A stretch of 64,000 nucleotides of DNA, from NCBI RefSeq assembly GCF_003289965.1, contig NZ_QMBQ01000001.1:558001-622000 (forward strand). Reading direction: 5' to 3'. The first letter of the stretch is position 1, and every line of letters starts with the position of its first letter. The DNA comes from Mesorhizobium atlanticum. Its GTDB lineage: Bacteria > Pseudomonadota > Alphaproteobacteria > Rhizobiales > Rhizobiaceae. This document shows positions 28,663 to 40,755 of this stretch, piece by piece. Made by a program: the position numbers and the translations under genes. The notes under the pieces were generated by a model. That model was not told the origin of the DNA. It worked only from the letters and a program-made list of their open reading frames with translations, and did not search any database.

Positions 28663-29231
28663 GCCACCCTCTCCGCGGACTCAAACACCTGTGCCATGGC
28701 CAGCGCTGGCGCTTTTTGGTCCTTGTCCGAAAGCTGGAATCCGCCGGCAAGCGCCGGCCACTCGATGCCGATCGCAGGGTCGTCGAAACGGATCGACCGG
28801 TCATGCTCGGGCGAATAGGTGTCGGTCACCTTGTAGATCACCTCCGTATCCGGCACGAGCGTGACGAAGCCGTGCGCGAACCCCTTCGGCACCAGAATCT
28901 GGTTGCCCTTCTCGGCGGACACCTCGAGCGCAACCCATTTGCCGAAAGTCGGCGAGGCGCGGCGGATGTCGACCGCGACATCGAACACGCTGCCCCTGAC
29001 GACGCGCAGCAGCTTGTCCTGGGCGCGCGGCGGCAATTGGTAGTGCAGCCCGCGCAGCACGCCGGCCGCGGCGGAATAGGAATGGTTGTCCTGCACGAAA
29101 TCGAGATCGATGCCGGCCTCGGCGAAGCGTTGGGCATTCCAGGTCTCGCTGAAGAAGCCGCGCGCGTCGCCATGCCGCTTCGGCACGATCTCCAGCACGC
29201 CGTCGAGGCCGAGCGGCCTAACCTCAAGCAC
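28659..29231 (-). CDS. rfbC: dTDP-4-dehydrorhamnose 3,5-epimerase
   Basis: Cupin-fold epimerase, 190 residues. The conserved [16 protein letters not shown] and GVLRGLHYQ segments are present, with H63 the expected catalytic base, and the KGFAHGF and [19 protein letters not shown] segments follow. The GTG start lies inside the end of rfbA, an 8-nt overlap, so translation is coupled. Confidence 0.96.
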   Translation of the reverse strand: MLEVRPLGLDGVLEIVPKRHGDARGFFSETWNAQRFAEAGIDLDFVQDNHSYSAAAGVLRGLHYQLPPRAQDKLLRVVRGSVFDVAVDIRRASPTFGKWVALEVSAEKGNQILVPKGFAHGFVTLVPDTEVIYKVTDTYSPEHDRSIRFDDPAIGIEWPALAGGFQLSDKDQKAPALAMAQVFESAERVA

Positions 29232-30117
29232 CCCGCTCCTCCATCAGATCGGCCACCCGCCGGCGCAGATAGGCGGCATATTCGTTCTTGCCGAGCCGCG
29301 CGGCGCGATCCAGAACCTTGTCGGCGCTGATCCAGTCCTGCTCCAGCGCAATCTCCTCGGGGCACGCGATCTTGATGCCCTGGCGGTGCTCGATCGTGCG
29401 CACGAAGGACGCTGCCTCGAGCAGGCTGTCATGCGTGCCGGTATCCAGCCAGGCATAGCCGCGGCCGAGGCGGTGGACGTGCAGCTCGCCACGCTCGAGA
29501 TAGACATTGTTGACGGCCGTGATCTCGAGCTCGCCGCGGGCCGAAGGGCGGATGGTCGAGGCAATGTCGACCACTTTGTTGTCATAGAAATAAAGACCGG
29601 TCACGGCCCAGTTGGACTTCGGCTTTTGCGGCTTCTCCTCGATCGTCAAAGCCCTGCCGGTGACCTTGTCGAAGGAAACCACGCCATAACGCTCGGGATC
29701 GTCGACATAATAGGCGAAGACGGAGGCGCCGCCGTCGCGCATCGCCGCCTCGCGGCAGAGCTGCGACAGGCCGCCGCCGAAATAGATGTTGTCGCCAAGA
29801 ATCATCGACACGCTGTCCTTGCCGATGAAGTCGCGGCCGATGATGAAGGCTTCGGCGAGACCATTAGGTTGCGGCTGCTCGGCATAGGAGAGATCCAGGC
29901 CGAATTCGGAACCGTCGCCCAGCAAAGCCTGGAAGACGGGCAAGTCGCGCGGAGTTGAAATGACCAGGATTTCGCGGATTCCCGCGAGCATCAGCACGCT
30001 CAACGGGTAGTAGATCATAGGCTTGTCGTAGATCGGCAGTATTTGCTTAGATACCGCTAATGTAAGCGGATAAAGTCGTGTCCCGCTGCCGCCCGCAAGG
30101 ATAATTCCTTTCAACAA
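29224..30117 (-). CDS. rfbA: Glucose-1-phosphate thymidylyltransferase
   Basis: First step of dTDP-L-rhamnose synthesis, forming dTDP-glucose from glucose-1-phosphate and dTTP. 297 residues, normal length. The nucleotide loop [13 protein letters not shown] is at 7-19 and the substrate motif [17 protein letters not shown] starts at 23. The start codon is TTG at 30117, preceded by AAGGAG at good spacing; a second TTG follows directly. First gene of the rfbACBD operon with a good promoter upstream. Confidence 0.96.
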   Translation of the reverse strand: MLKGIILAGGSGTRLYPLTLAVSKQILPIYDKPMIYYPLSVLMLAGIREILVISTPRDLPVFQALLGDGSEFGLDLSYAEQPQPNGLAEAFIIGRDFIGKDSVSMILGDNIYFGGGLSQLCREAAMRDGGASVFAYYVDDPERYGVVSFDKVTGRALTIEEKPQKPKSNWAVTGLYFYDNKVVDIASTIRPSARGELEITAVNNVYLERGELHVHRLGRGYAWLDTGTHDSLLEAASFVRTIEHRQGIKIACPEEIALEQDWISADKVLDRAARLGKNEYAAYLRRRVADLMEERGA

Positions 30118-30164
30118 GCTCTCCTTGAACTACCGCGGCCCCCGCCTCGATGCTAAGTTGCCCG

Positions 30165-30193
30165 TGCTTAGGTTTCAGGCACCGGCTTGTCAA
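30165..30193 (-). promoter_or_regulatory. Promoter of the rfbACBD operon
   Basis: On the minus strand TTGACA (30193-30188), 17-nt spacer, TAAGCA (30170-30165). The -35 is a perfect consensus match. Transcription from about 30158 would give a leader near 40 nt before the TTG start of rfbA. Confidence 0.55.
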
Positions 30194-30280
30194 TCTCAGC
30201 TTCGAGTCCTTCCTGACGCTGTTTCTGCTTTGTACCATCCGGCATGCGGTGGTTTCGAGCGAAATCCGACCGCAGCCATG

Positions 30281-30320
30281 AAAAAGGGCCGGCGGGCGCC
30301 TGTCGCCCGCCGGCCCTTCT
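30281..30320 (-). terminator. Intrinsic terminator of bioY
   Basis: AAGGGCCGGCGGGCG (30284-30298) and CGCCCGCCGGCCCTT (30304-30318) form a perfect 15-bp stem with a 5-nt loop. Read on the minus strand, the GC stem is followed by a run of five T. It stands 16 nt after the bioY stop. Only a short CTTTC follows on the plus strand, so it acts mainly for bioY. Confidence 0.88.
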
Positions 30321-30334
30321 TTCGTCGATCGCGA

Positions 30335-30925
30335 TCAGCCGCGCTTGAGCAATGCCCATACCGCCGGCACGAGGCTTGCCGCCAAAGCCACCTTGATCAG
30401 GTCGCCGGCAATGAACGGCAGAACGCCGAACTGCCAGGACTTTTCCGGCCCGATGAGCATCGCCAGCCAGGCAAAGCCCATGGCCATCATGACGACCTCG
30501 GCGGCCAGCATGGCGCCGAACAGCTTGAATGGACTGCGGTCCCAGCCGCGATCCGCGGCCCAGCCGGCGATCGCCGCCATGACCACGAAGCCGGCGAGAT
30601 AGCCGCCCGTCGAGCCCAGCATATAGGCGATGCCGATGCCCTTTTCCGGCGTGCCCTGGAAGACCGGCAAGCCAAATGCGCCTTCGGCGAGGTAGAGAAG
30701 CAGCGTAGCGACGGCGAGGCGCAGGCCGAAGGCCGAGGCGATCAGCAGCACGGCGAGCGTCTGCAGCGACAGATCGACCGGGCCGAGCACCACTTTGGTC
30801 TTGGCCGAAAGCGTGAGCAACAGGGTTCCGGCGAGTGCCAGGAAGAGCTGGGTCGCGAGCCGCGCGGCGCCCCGCTCCGGCAGAGTGAGAGAAACGAGCG
30901 GACGCATCGTGGTTGCAATTGCCAT
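30335..30925 (-). CDS. bioY: Biotin transporter substrate-binding membrane protein BioY
   Basis: S component of a biotin transporter (ECF-type or solitary), 196 residues with about six transmembrane segments. Typical segments are LGPVDLSLQTLAVLLIASAF, AEGAFGLPVF and LGSTGGYLAGF, the last being the family signature. The ATG at 30925 is chosen because GAGGAAGACC precedes it; an upstream ATG in frame lacks a site. bioM and bioN are not adjacent, as in many alphaproteobacteria where BioY works alone or with shared ECF parts. No TTATMKATAA-type BioR site was seen near the promoter. Confidence 0.93.
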   Translation of the reverse strand: MAIATTMRPLVSLTLPERGAARLATQLFLALAGTLLLTLSAKTKVVLGPVDLSLQTLAVLLIASAFGLRLAVATLLLYLAEGAFGLPVFQGTPEKGIGIAYMLGSTGGYLAGFVVMAAIAGWAADRGWDRSPFKLFGAMLAAEVVMMAMGFAWLAMLIGPEKSWQFGVLPFIAGDLIKVALAASLVPAVWALLKRG

Positions 30926-30964
30926 GGTCTTCCTCATTCTGGCTGATTTGCTGGCTTTGATTTT

Positions 30965-30993
30965 CCTATATTGGCTTCCGTATCGGGCGGCAA
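30965..30993 (-). promoter_or_regulatory. Promoter of bioY
   Basis: On the minus strand TTGCCG (30993-30988), 17-nt spacer, TATAGG (30970-30965). The predicted transcript starts about 30-35 nt before the bioY ATG. It overlaps the presumed upstream region of the divergent MBL gene. Confidence 0.5.
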
Positions 30994-31023
30994 TCATTTT
31001 GCCGCGTTGCAAAGGAATCCGGC

Positions 31024-31932
31024 ATGGCGCTTGAGTTCGATACCAGCTTCGACCCGGCCTATGGCCGGGCAGTCACGGTTGCGCCGGACGTGCTGCGCAT
31101 CACCGCCGGAAATCCGAGCCCGTTCACCTTCCACGGCACCAACAGCTATGTCGTCGGCCGCGACACGCTGGCGGTGATCGATCCTGGGCCGGAAGACGAC
31201 GCGCATCTCGATACGCTGCTCACGGCGATCGCCGGCCGGCCGGTCAGCCACATTTTCGTCAGCCACACCCATCGCGACCATTCGCCCCTGGCGGCGCGCC
31301 TGAAGGAGCATACCGGGGCGCCGACGCTTGCCGAAGGCCCGCACCGGCCAGCGCGGCCCTTGCGCATCGGCGAGGTCAATCCGCTCGATGCCAGCGCCGA
31401 CCTGGGTTTCGTTCCCGATGTCGCGCTGGCCGACAATGCGCTGACCGAGGGCGACGGCTGGGCAATCCGCACCGTGCTGACGCCCGGCCACACCGCCAAC
31501 CACGCCGTCTTTGCCCTCGAGGGAACCGGCACCCTGTTTTCAGCCGACCATGTCATGGCCTGGTCGACCTCGATCGTCGCGCCGCCGGACGGTGCCATGG
31601 CCGACTATATGAGCTCCCTCGACAGGCTGCTGGCGCGCGATGATCGTCTGCTGCTGCCGGGCCATGGCGGACCCGTGACCGCGCCGCAAAGGTTCATGCG
31701 CGGCCTGAAGACGCATCGCAAGATGCGTGAACGGGCGATCCTAGAACGCATCCGCGCCGGCGACCGGACAGTCAAGGAGATGGTCGCGGCGATCTATCGC
31801 GACACCGACCCGCGGCTGCACGGTGCCGCGGGCCTGTCGGTGCTCGCTCATCTTGAGGACCTCGTCGCGCGCGGCCTGGTCGCAACCGAGGGCGAGCCCG
31901 CGATCGACGGCATTTTCACGCCTGCCGGATAG
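31024..31932 (+). CDS. MBL-fold metallohydrolase with C-terminal winged helix
   Basis: Metallo-beta-lactamase fold protein, 302 residues. The metal motif SHTHRDH gives H81, H83, D85 and H86; further ligands lie in LTPGHTANH, SADHVMAW and LLPGHGGP. The last 80 residues form the winged-helix-like LACTB2_WH region (KMRERAILERIRAGDRTVKE onward). This architecture is that of LACTB2-like hydrolases, including RNA endonucleases and thioesterases, so the substrate is open. AAAGGAAT precedes the ATG. Divergent from bioY and convergent with the DUF1499 gene, with 1 nt between stops. Confidence 0.88.
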   Translation: MALEFDTSFDPAYGRAVTVAPDVLRITAGNPSPFTFHGTNSYVVGRDTLAVIDPGPEDDAHLDTLLTAIAGRPVSHIFVSHTHRDHSPLAARLKEHTGAPTLAEGPHRPARPLRIGEVNPLDASADLGFVPDVALADNALTEGDGWAIRTVLTPGHTANHAVFALEGTGTLFSADHVMAWSTSIVAPPDGAMADYMSSLDRLLARDDRLLLPGHGGPVTAPQRFMRGLKTHRKMRERAILERIRAGDRTVKEMVAAIYRDTDPRLHGAAGLSVLAHLEDLVARGLVATEGEPAIDGIFTPAG

Positions 31933-31933
31933 G

Positions 31934-32719
31934 CTATTCGGCCGGCGCCGCGCCGACCTGGCCGGCGACTTCCTGGTCGAGCTCGCTGAGGAAATCCGTG
32001 ATGCGGGCGGCGTTGTCGCCGAGGTCGTAGCGGCCGTAGCGCGAGGCCGAGCGCATGTCGACGATGACCTGCTCGCCATCGTCAGTGACGCGGATGGCGA
32101 CGTCGGCCGGCAGTCCCAGCACGAAGCCCTTGGCCAGCGCATTGATCGTCGCCTCGCTCTGCCCGTTGATGTCGGGATAAGGCGCCGTCAGTTGCCAGTC
32201 GCGGCGGTCGAGCACGGTTTCGACAGCGTCGACGACGGTTTCGAAAGGCAAATTGTAGCTGTGGCCGCTGACCAGAGGATAGGCATCGGCCTGCAGGCTC
32301 TGTTCGCCCGGGGTCGGCGGCGACAGCTCGTTCATGTCGCTCGTCCGGTCGCTGGTGTCCAGAACCGGCGGATCGTCGAGATCGGTCGAGATGTCGCGCA
32401 GCGGCGGGTAGATCGTGGCCCAGTAGACGACGACGCCATAGGGCGCCAGAACCAGCAGCGCCAGCAGCGCGCCGACGCTGAGATCGCGGCCGCCGCGATC
32501 GCCGAAACTCCACACCCTCGACAGGCCGAGACCCGCCAGGAACAGGGCGAGCGCCGCCAGCAGCGCGACGACCGCAAGCACCCACAGGAAGGGCGGCGTC
32601 TCGACGAAACCGAGCCGGTAACCGGCAACGACGGTGAGCAAAAGGACGAGGGAAAATGCCCCGATCCGCCGCGACCAGCCGGCCGCCCTCGACGTCTGCC
32701 GTTCAGGAATAGATGCCAT
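31934..32719 (-). CDS. DUF1499 family membrane protein
   Basis: Protein of 261 residues with three hydrophobic segments near 20-36, 45-65 and 80-103, then a soluble C-terminal DUF1499 domain. That domain shows NLPFETVVDAVETVLDRRDW and VDMRSASRYGRYDLGDNAAR, the latter being the family's best-conserved piece. Function is not known. The topology places the DUF1499 part on one side of the inner membrane, probably the periplasm. Confidence 0.85.
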   Translation of the reverse strand: MASIPERQTSRAAGWSRRIGAFSLVLLLTVVAGYRLGFVETPPFLWVLAVVALLAALALFLAGLGLSRVWSFGDRGGRDLSVGALLALLVLAPYGVVVYWATIYPPLRDISTDLDDPPVLDTSDRTSDMNELSPPTPGEQSLQADAYPLVSGHSYNLPFETVVDAVETVLDRRDWQLTAPYPDINGQSEATINALAKGFVLGLPADVAIRVTDDGEQVIVDMRSASRYGRYDLGDNAARITDFLSELDQEVAGQVGAAPAE

Positions 32720-32800
32720 TCTTTGCCGTATCGTCCCAACCCGGGCCGAGAGTTACCGGTTTTTGGCGCCGGCTTGAAGCCGAAAGATCGAACATTTTCG

Positions 32801-34429
32801 TCAATCCGTCGGCAGGCGGTAATCCTTGAACTGGTCGCGCAGGCTGGTCTTCTGGATCTTGCCAGTGGCGGTGTGCGGAATTTCGCCGACGAAGGCGACG
32901 TCGTCGGGCATCCACCATTTCGCCACCTTGCCGCTCATGAAGGTGAGGATGTCACCCTTGCTCGGCTCCCGGCCGGGCTTGCGCACGACGACAAGCAAGG
33001 GCCGCTCGCCCCATTTGGAATGCGGGATGCCGATCGCCGCAGCCTCCGCCACGTCCGGGTGGCCGACGGCGAGGTTCTCCAGGTCGATGGTCGATATCCA
33101 TTCGCCGCCGGACTTGATGACATCCTTGGCTCGGTCGGTGATCTGCATGTAGCCGCTGGCGTCGATATGGGCGACATCGCCGGTGTCGAACCAGCCGTCG
33201 GCATCGAACTGCTCGGCGCCGGCGCCGCCATAATAGGCGCGGGCCACCGCCGGGCCACGCACTTTGAGATGTCCAAAGGTCTTGCCGTCCCAGGGCAGCG
33301 CGTTGTCGTCGTCGTCGGTCACTTTCATCTCGACGCCGAAGGGCGGAAAACCCTGCTTGCCCTGGACATCCAGCCGGGCCTCGCCGGTCAGGGTCTCATA
33401 TTGCGGCTTCAGCGTGCACAGCGTGCCGAGCGGCGACATCTCCGTCATGCCCCAGGCATGCACCACCTGCACATCGTAGTTGTCCTGGAACTTGGCGGTG
33501 ATGGCGCGCGGGCAGGACGAACCGCCGATGACCACCTTCTTCAGGTGAGGCAGCTTCTTGCCGGTTTCCTCCAGATGTTGCAGCAGCATCATCCAGACGG
33601 TCGGCACGGCGGCGCTGAACGTCACCTTCTCCGTGTCGAGCAGTTCATAGATCGAAGCGCCGTCCATCTTGCAGCCGGGCATCACCAGCTTGGCGCCGAT
33701 CATCGGTCCGCTCTGGCCGAGCCCCCAGGCGTTGGCGTGGAACATCGGCACGACAGGCAGGATCACATCCCGGGTGGATATGCCCATGGCGTCGGGCATC
33801 GCGGCCATCATGGCGTGAAGGACATTGGAGCGGTGGCTGTAAAGCACGCCTTTCGGGTCGCCCGTCGTGCCCGAAGTGTAGCACATGCCGGCGGCGGTAT
33901 TCTCGTCAAAGGTCTTCCAGGCGAAGTCGCCATCGGCCTCGGCCAACCATTCCTCGTAGGAGACGGTATTCGCCAGCGAGGTTTGCGGCATATGCGCCCG
34001 GTCGGTGAGCACGATCACCCGTCGCAGCGACCGGACCGCGCCGGCGATCTTTTCCAGGAGCGGCACGAAGGTCAGGTCGACGAAGATCGCCTTATCCTCG
34101 GCATTGTTCATGATCCAGGCGATCTGCTCGGGAAAAAGCCTCGGGTTGAGCGTGTGGTAGATCGCGCCGATGCCCATGATGCCGTACCAGGCCTCGACAT
34201 GACGGGCCGTGTTCCAGGCAAGGGTCGCGATGCGGTCGCCGAGCCTGAAGCCGTCACGCTCGAGCCGCTGCGCCACCTTGAGCGACCGGCGATGGATTTC
34301 GGCGAAGGTCGTGCGCACGATCGGGCCTTCGATCGAACGCGACACGACCTCCCGGCCGCCATGCTGGCGTTCGGCGTGGTCGATCAGCTTGTGGCAAAGC
34401 AGCGGCCATTCCTGCATCAATCCGAGCAT
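32801..34429 (-). CDS. Acyl-CoA synthetase (AMP-forming, fatty acid--CoA ligase)
   Basis: ANL-superfamily ligase, 542 residues, activating an acid through an acyl-AMP to the CoA thioester. The AMP loop [11 protein letters not shown] is at 184-194; [13 protein letters not shown] is the A5 motif, [12 protein letters not shown] is A7, [15 protein letters not shown] is A8, and the catalytic lysine lies in TATGKIQK near the C-terminus. Strong ribosome site GGGAGGAAT before the ATG. It resembles medium/long-chain ligases used in beta-oxidation; chain length cannot be decided here. Stands alone. Confidence 0.93.
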   Translation of the reverse strand: MLGLMQEWPLLCHKLIDHAERQHGGREVVSRSIEGPIVRTTFAEIHRRSLKVAQRLERDGFRLGDRIATLAWNTARHVEAWYGIMGIGAIYHTLNPRLFPEQIAWIMNNAEDKAIFVDLTFVPLLEKIAGAVRSLRRVIVLTDRAHMPQTSLANTVSYEEWLAEADGDFAWKTFDENTAAGMCYTSGTTGDPKGVLYSHRSNVLHAMMAAMPDAMGISTRDVILPVVPMFHANAWGLGQSGPMIGAKLVMPGCKMDGASIYELLDTEKVTFSAAVPTVWMMLLQHLEETGKKLPHLKKVVIGGSSCPRAITAKFQDNYDVQVVHAWGMTEMSPLGTLCTLKPQYETLTGEARLDVQGKQGFPPFGVEMKVTDDDDNALPWDGKTFGHLKVRGPAVARAYYGGAGAEQFDADGWFDTGDVAHIDASGYMQITDRAKDVIKSGGEWISTIDLENLAVGHPDVAEAAAIGIPHSKWGERPLLVVVRKPGREPSKGDILTFMSGKVAKWWMPDDVAFVGEIPHTATGKIQKTSLRDQFKDYRLPTD

Positions 34430-34568
34430 CTATTCCTCCCCTTTTGCGCGTTCGCGTCGTTTGTTTCACGCATTGTGGAAGGAACCGGCAGTTTGTCCAG
34501 CCGCCATAAGTCGAAGCCGGTGGATGGATCGAAGAACCAGGAAAACCGCCATAATCCGGCCATCCTCG

Positions 34569-34588
34569 CCGTTAAGTTTCGTTAACGG
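34569..34588. promoter_or_regulatory. Small palindrome upstream of a conserved hypothetical gene
   Basis: CCGTTAA (34569-34575) and TTAACGG (34582-34588) are exact reverse complements with a 6-nt spacer, 33 nt before the next start codon. It looks like a dimeric regulator site. TTAA-N6-TTAAC is close to, but one base shorter than, the CtrA pattern TTAA-N7-TTAAC. Confidence 0.35.
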
Positions 34589-34620
34589 GCTGGGTGAGAT
34601 TGGCGAATGGAGTGGTTCGC

Positions 34621-34977
34621 ATGGACGCGCAGCTCGACGAAAAGGCCCTCGAAAGCACGCTTGCCGAAAGTCTGGACGATCTGACGCCGGACATCAAAAC
34701 CGTTTCCGAAGATGAATTTGCCGAAGTCGTCGGCGGGGCACTGGAGGCCGTCGGCGGAACGCTGCTGTTCAAGATGCGCGTTGAAAACGGCGAGAACGGC
34801 GAGCATGTCGCTGCCGCCTGCATCGGCGACGCGGGCAACCGCCAATTCCTGCTGCTGACGCTGCCGACCAGCGGCGGCGCGCTCAAGGTCGAAACCGCGG
34901 CGAGAAGCACCAATCCGGTGGCCGGCATTGCCGCCGCCTACGCCGGCCTCATGGACGCCTTCAAGACAGCCGCCTGA
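34621..34977 (+). CDS. Conserved hypothetical protein
   Basis: Small acidic soluble protein, 118 residues, without signal peptide or membrane segment. The N-terminal 40 residues are Asp/Glu-rich and helical (EKALESTLAESLDDL), followed by alternating strands (GTLLFKMRVENGENGEHVAA, then RQFLLLTLPTS) and an Ala-rich helix at the end. I do not recognise a family. The ATG at 34621 has GGAG 9 nt upstream; a GTG 27 nt earlier has none. Regular codon use and a spaced ribosome site support it as a real gene. Confidence 0.72.
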   Translation: MDAQLDEKALESTLAESLDDLTPDIKTVSEDEFAEVVGGALEAVGGTLLFKMRVENGENGEHVAAACIGDAGNRQFLLLTLPTSGGALKVETAARSTNPVAGIAAAYAGLMDAFKTAA

Positions 34978-35070
34978 CGGCTTGCCACCAGACGTTCAAT
35001 GAATGGTGATGGAGCCTCGCGCCGCGCGGGCTTGCGCGGCGCACTGGCCCGACACATGTAAGTCTCCCCC

Positions 35071-35169
35071 GAGAACGTTTCACGGTTTCACGGAAACGAC
35101 GAAACGCTCCCCCTTTGTTTGACGCAATTCCGGGCGGGAAACCGCTTCGCACTTTCCTGCAATTGCTCG
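35071..35169. repeat. Dispersed palindromic intergenic element, longest copy
   Basis: The element runs from GAGAACGTTTCACGGTTTCA to CTTTCCTGCAATTGCTC. It contains GTTTC/GAAAC inverted pairs in its first 40 nt and an AATTCCGGGCGGGAAACCGC segment in its second half. Both halves recur in diverged form at 45093-45168 and the first half at 15631-15664. Its right end abuts the ribosome site of the DUF427 gene. Confidence 0.6.
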
Positions 35170-35181
35170 AGGAGACCATTC

Positions 35182-35571
35182 ATGGACAAGTTCGCCAACC
35201 CTGCCCCCGGCTTCCAGCGCAATCCCGACAAGGTGATCACCGTCGAGCCCTATCGCGGCAGCGTCACCGTGCGCGCCGGCGATACCGTCATTGCGAGATC
35301 GAGCCGGGCCAAGGTGCTGTCGGAACCGCCATATCCTGCGGCCTTCTACATCCCTTTCGACGACATCGACTTCAGCAAGCTCTCCGGCAGCGAGCACTCG
35401 ACGCATTGCCCGTACAAGGGGGATGCCAGCTACTGGAGCGTCCAGGAGGCCGGTGAAGCCGGCAGGAATGCCATGTGGGCTTACGAGCAGCCGTTCGACG
35501 AGATGACCGAGATCCGCAATCACGGCGCGTTCTACACGAGCAAGGTGACGGTCGAAGCCAAGCCCGACTGA
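35182..35571 (+). CDS. DUF427 domain protein
   Basis: Single-domain DUF427 protein, 129 residues, the usual size. Diagnostic segments are TVRAGDTVIARSSRAKVLSE, PPYPAAFYIPFDDIDFSKL, and the Cys-containing THCPYKGDASYWS. The domain is a small beta-barrel of unknown biochemical role. GAGGAG just before the ATG at 35182 decides the start against an upstream in-frame codon. It immediately follows a repeat element, so its promoter may lie in or before that element. Confidence 0.88.
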   Translation: MDKFANPAPGFQRNPDKVITVEPYRGSVTVRAGDTVIARSSRAKVLSEPPYPAAFYIPFDDIDFSKLSGSEHSTHCPYKGDASYWSVQEAGEAGRNAMWAYEQPFDEMTEIRNHGAFYTSKVTVEAKPD

Positions 35572-35684
35572 TCTCTCGATTGGGCGGAGCCGTCGCTGCG
35601 ATTCGAGACAGACGAAGCCCAAGCGTCAATCTTGGAAGGATGTGGCTGCCAAAATTCAGCCGCAGCCACCCTCGCGCCGCGCGC

Positions 35685-36431
35685 TCAATCCGTCGTGCCG
35701 TCGTTACCTATACCGTCGGCATCGTCCAGGCGCACGAAGGTCATGCCTTTCTGCTTCAAGGCCAACAGCCCCTGAACCACGCCCCCGCCCGCCGCATGCG
35801 TCGGCTGGTTGATGTGGGCGATGATGACGTCGCCGTCCTTGGCGGCGCCGATGCGGCGTGCCGTTTCCTTGGCGCCGAGCAGCGAGCCGCCGTCGCCATT
35901 GACCGAGAAGCCGGCGATCTTGAAGCCCAGCTTGCGGATCATGGCGATCGCCGATGGGCTGTATTCCGCGGTGGCGCCGCGAAACCATTTGGGCGCCGGC
36001 CCGCCCGCGCTGGCGAGCGCCGCGGCGCCGGATTCAACCTCGGCCTGCACGGCGTCGGGGCTGCCGGCGCTGCTTATACCGTAAATCTTCCGCGGCGTAT
36101 CGACCGCCGGAATGTGGCGGCCGCCATGGTTTTCCAATTCGAACAGATCAGGATGGGCCCGCATGATCTCGACGGCCGCGGCATTGCGCTTGAGCCAGAT
36201 GCCGGTAACGAAGATGGTCGCCGGTATGCGGTTGTCGACAAGCGCCGAAAGAATTCGGGTGTCGGTTTTTCCGCCGCAAGCATCGAGCGTCAGGGCGACT
36301 CGCCCGCCCCCTTCCCCGGATTGCGGCTTCAGATGCAGCGTCGGCTCGACCAGCGTGGCTGCATTGCCGGACGACGCCGCGAACAGCGACAGCGCCATCG
36401 CACAAAGAGAGTTTCCAAGCCGACCCATCAT
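35685..36431 (-). CDS. Polysaccharide deacetylase-like exported protein
   Basis: Carbohydrate esterase 4-like protein, 248 residues. A signal peptide covers about 1-24 (CAMALSLFAASSGNA-A). The catalytic motif is the variant VALTLDACGG (46-54) instead of TFDDG, and the metal motif is ENHGGRH with H102 and H106. These variants occur in a known subgroup of NodB-like proteins and keep the Asp and His residues, so activity is plausible. It should act in the periplasm on a glycan. The ATG pair at 36431/36428 is chosen because the signal peptide then begins the protein; the frame is open upstream. Confidence 0.82.
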   Translation of the reverse strand: MMGRLGNSLCAMALSLFAASSGNAATLVEPTLHLKPQSGEGGGRVALTLDACGGKTDTRILSALVDNRIPATIFVTGIWLKRNAAAVEIMRAHPDLFELENHGGRHIPAVDTPRKIYGISSAGSPDAVQAEVESGAAALASAGGPAPKWFRGATAEYSPSAIAMIRKLGFKIAGFSVNGDGGSLLGAKETARRIGAAKDGDVIIAHINQPTHAAGGGVVQGLLALKQKGMTFVRLDDADGIGNDGTTD

Positions 36432-36555
36432 CCATTCCAAACCAGCACTTTCGGCCGTCGCCGTGCCGCGCAAACAAAAACTCGCCTCAACAAGACCGGC
36501 ATCTAGGCGAAAATCGGGACGGCAAACAGCGGCAGTCGCAAAAAGTTGCTTGGCC

Positions 36556-37716
36556 TTACATCGCGGTTTCCGAGGCCGTCTCCGTCCGCGCCAGAAGCTC
36601 GCGCACGGCACTGGCGACCGCATCCACTTCCAGGCGCCAGACGCAAAATGCCTTGCTCGGGTCGGTCCGGCGGCACTGGTCGCCGCCCACGCACTCGCAA
36701 GGCATGGAGGGCCGCAGCGAAACGCTGGGCACGCCGACCGGCGCCCAGCGGATCGGGTTGGTCAGGCCGAACAGGCCGACGACCGGCGTGCCGGCCGCGG
36801 CCGCTATATGCATCGGGCCGCTTTCATTGCCAAGGAAGAGCCGCGCTTCCTTGAGCAGCGCCAGCAGCGTTTCAAGCGACAGCGCTCCCACCAGGTTGAC
36901 GACCGGCGCCTTGACCCTGGCCATGATCTGGTCGTTGGCCTCGGCCTCGTCGGGACCGCCGACCAAAACGGCGGAAAGACCAGTTTCGTTCGATATCGTG
37001 TCAATGACCTGGGCGAAGCGCTCGGGCTGCCACCGGCGTCCCGGAAAGCTTGCTCCGGCGTGCACAACCAGGAAGGCATTGCGCCGAAGACCGAACTTGT
37101 CCAGCAACGCCAGGACCCGCGCCGTTTCCACGGGCTGCGGCTGGATTGAGGGGAACCTCACTCGCAGATCCACGCCTAGCGCCTCGAGCGGAGAAAGATA
37201 GCGATAGAGGAAATGCGCCTCGCCGTAACCGAACGGCTTGGCCAGGACGTTGGCGGATTGGCGCTCGAATCGGCGCAACCGCCGTTCGGTCGGAAAATAG
37301 CCGACCCGAATCCTCGCATTGAGGATCATGGCGATGAAATGCGACGTTTTTGAATCGACCAGGTCGATGGTCATATCGAAGGCGAACCGGCGCAGCTCAC
37401 GCACTATCCTGTAGAGTTCCAGGCCGCGCTGCAACACGCTGCCACGCGCGCTGGCGCGCTTGAAAGCGACGGTCTCAGCCGCGATCCCGTGCGCGGTCAG
37501 GAAGCTGGCGAAGCGCGCCTCGCAAAGGAAGACAATCCTGGCGTCCGGATAGGCGATCTGCAGATTGTTCGCCAGCGCCGAGGCAAGAACCAGATCGCCG
37601 ATATATTTCGTTTGCAGGATCAGGATCGAGCGGACCGCTTCGAAGGGACCCTGCAAGGTTCGTTTCCGGGCGCCGGACGAATCGGATTCCACTGAACTGG
37701 GTTGAGATATCGACAT
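36556..37716 (-). CDS. Glycosyltransferase family 9 (heptosyltransferase-like)
   Basis: GT-B fold transferase, 386 residues, of the ADP-heptose:LPS heptosyltransferase family that builds the lipopolysaccharide inner core in the cytoplasm. SILILQTKYIGDLVLASALA is the N-terminal signature, VVHAGASFPGRRWQPERFA and FLGNESGPMHIAAAAGTPVV are the C-terminal donor-site motifs. Rhizobial cores contain little heptose in some lineages, so the real donor may differ. The C-terminus has an unusual CECVGGDQCRRTDPSKAFC Cys cluster, also seen in some GT9 proteins. Confidence 0.87.
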   Translation of the reverse strand: MSISQPSSVESDSSGARKRTLQGPFEAVRSILILQTKYIGDLVLASALANNLQIAYPDARIVFLCEARFASFLTAHGIAAETVAFKRASARGSVLQRGLELYRIVRELRRFAFDMTIDLVDSKTSHFIAMILNARIRVGYFPTERRLRRFERQSANVLAKPFGYGEAHFLYRYLSPLEALGVDLRVRFPSIQPQPVETARVLALLDKFGLRRNAFLVVHAGASFPGRRWQPERFAQVIDTISNETGLSAVLVGGPDEAEANDQIMARVKAPVVNLVGALSLETLLALLKEARLFLGNESGPMHIAAAAGTPVVGLFGLTNPIRWAPVGVPSVSLRPSMPCECVGGDQCRRTDPSKAFCVWRLEVDAVASAVRELLARTETASETAM

Positions 37717-37854
37717 GTGGAACCGTCACGCGCCTATTCGAGCGGTTCATATACAAGACCATAAGATCGCGTGCCATAGGGCTGCCACGCGCACGTTCGC
37801 GTGACATTGCATACAAAATCGTAAGGTATCGGGATGCCGCTCGCCGAACGCCCG

Positions 37855-40539
<2,685 letters not shown>

Positions 40540-40699
40540 GCTTGCCCTCCAGTTCGTGGAAGATAGAAACAGCCGGACCATGGCCCGGTTCCCCGCCTTT
40601 CCGGTCCGAGCGATAAGATGCTGCAGTGCGAAAGGCAAGGCACCGGCCGGCGCTCGCAGGCACTACAATCGATTAAGCAAAAGCTGCGTCAAAAAGACT

Positions 40700-40727
40700 T
40701 GCCGGAGGGCATGGGTGCGTTATAGAA
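40700..40727 (+). promoter_or_regulatory. Candidate promoter of the VOC-family gene
   Basis: TTGCCG (40700-40705), 16-nt spacer, TATAGA (40722-40727), about 30 nt before the ATG at 40756. GTTAT-AGAAC-ATAAC around the -10 is a small inverted repeat that could be an operator. Confidence 0.42.
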
Positions 40728-40755
40728 CATAACAGGAACATAGTGGAGTAGCGTG

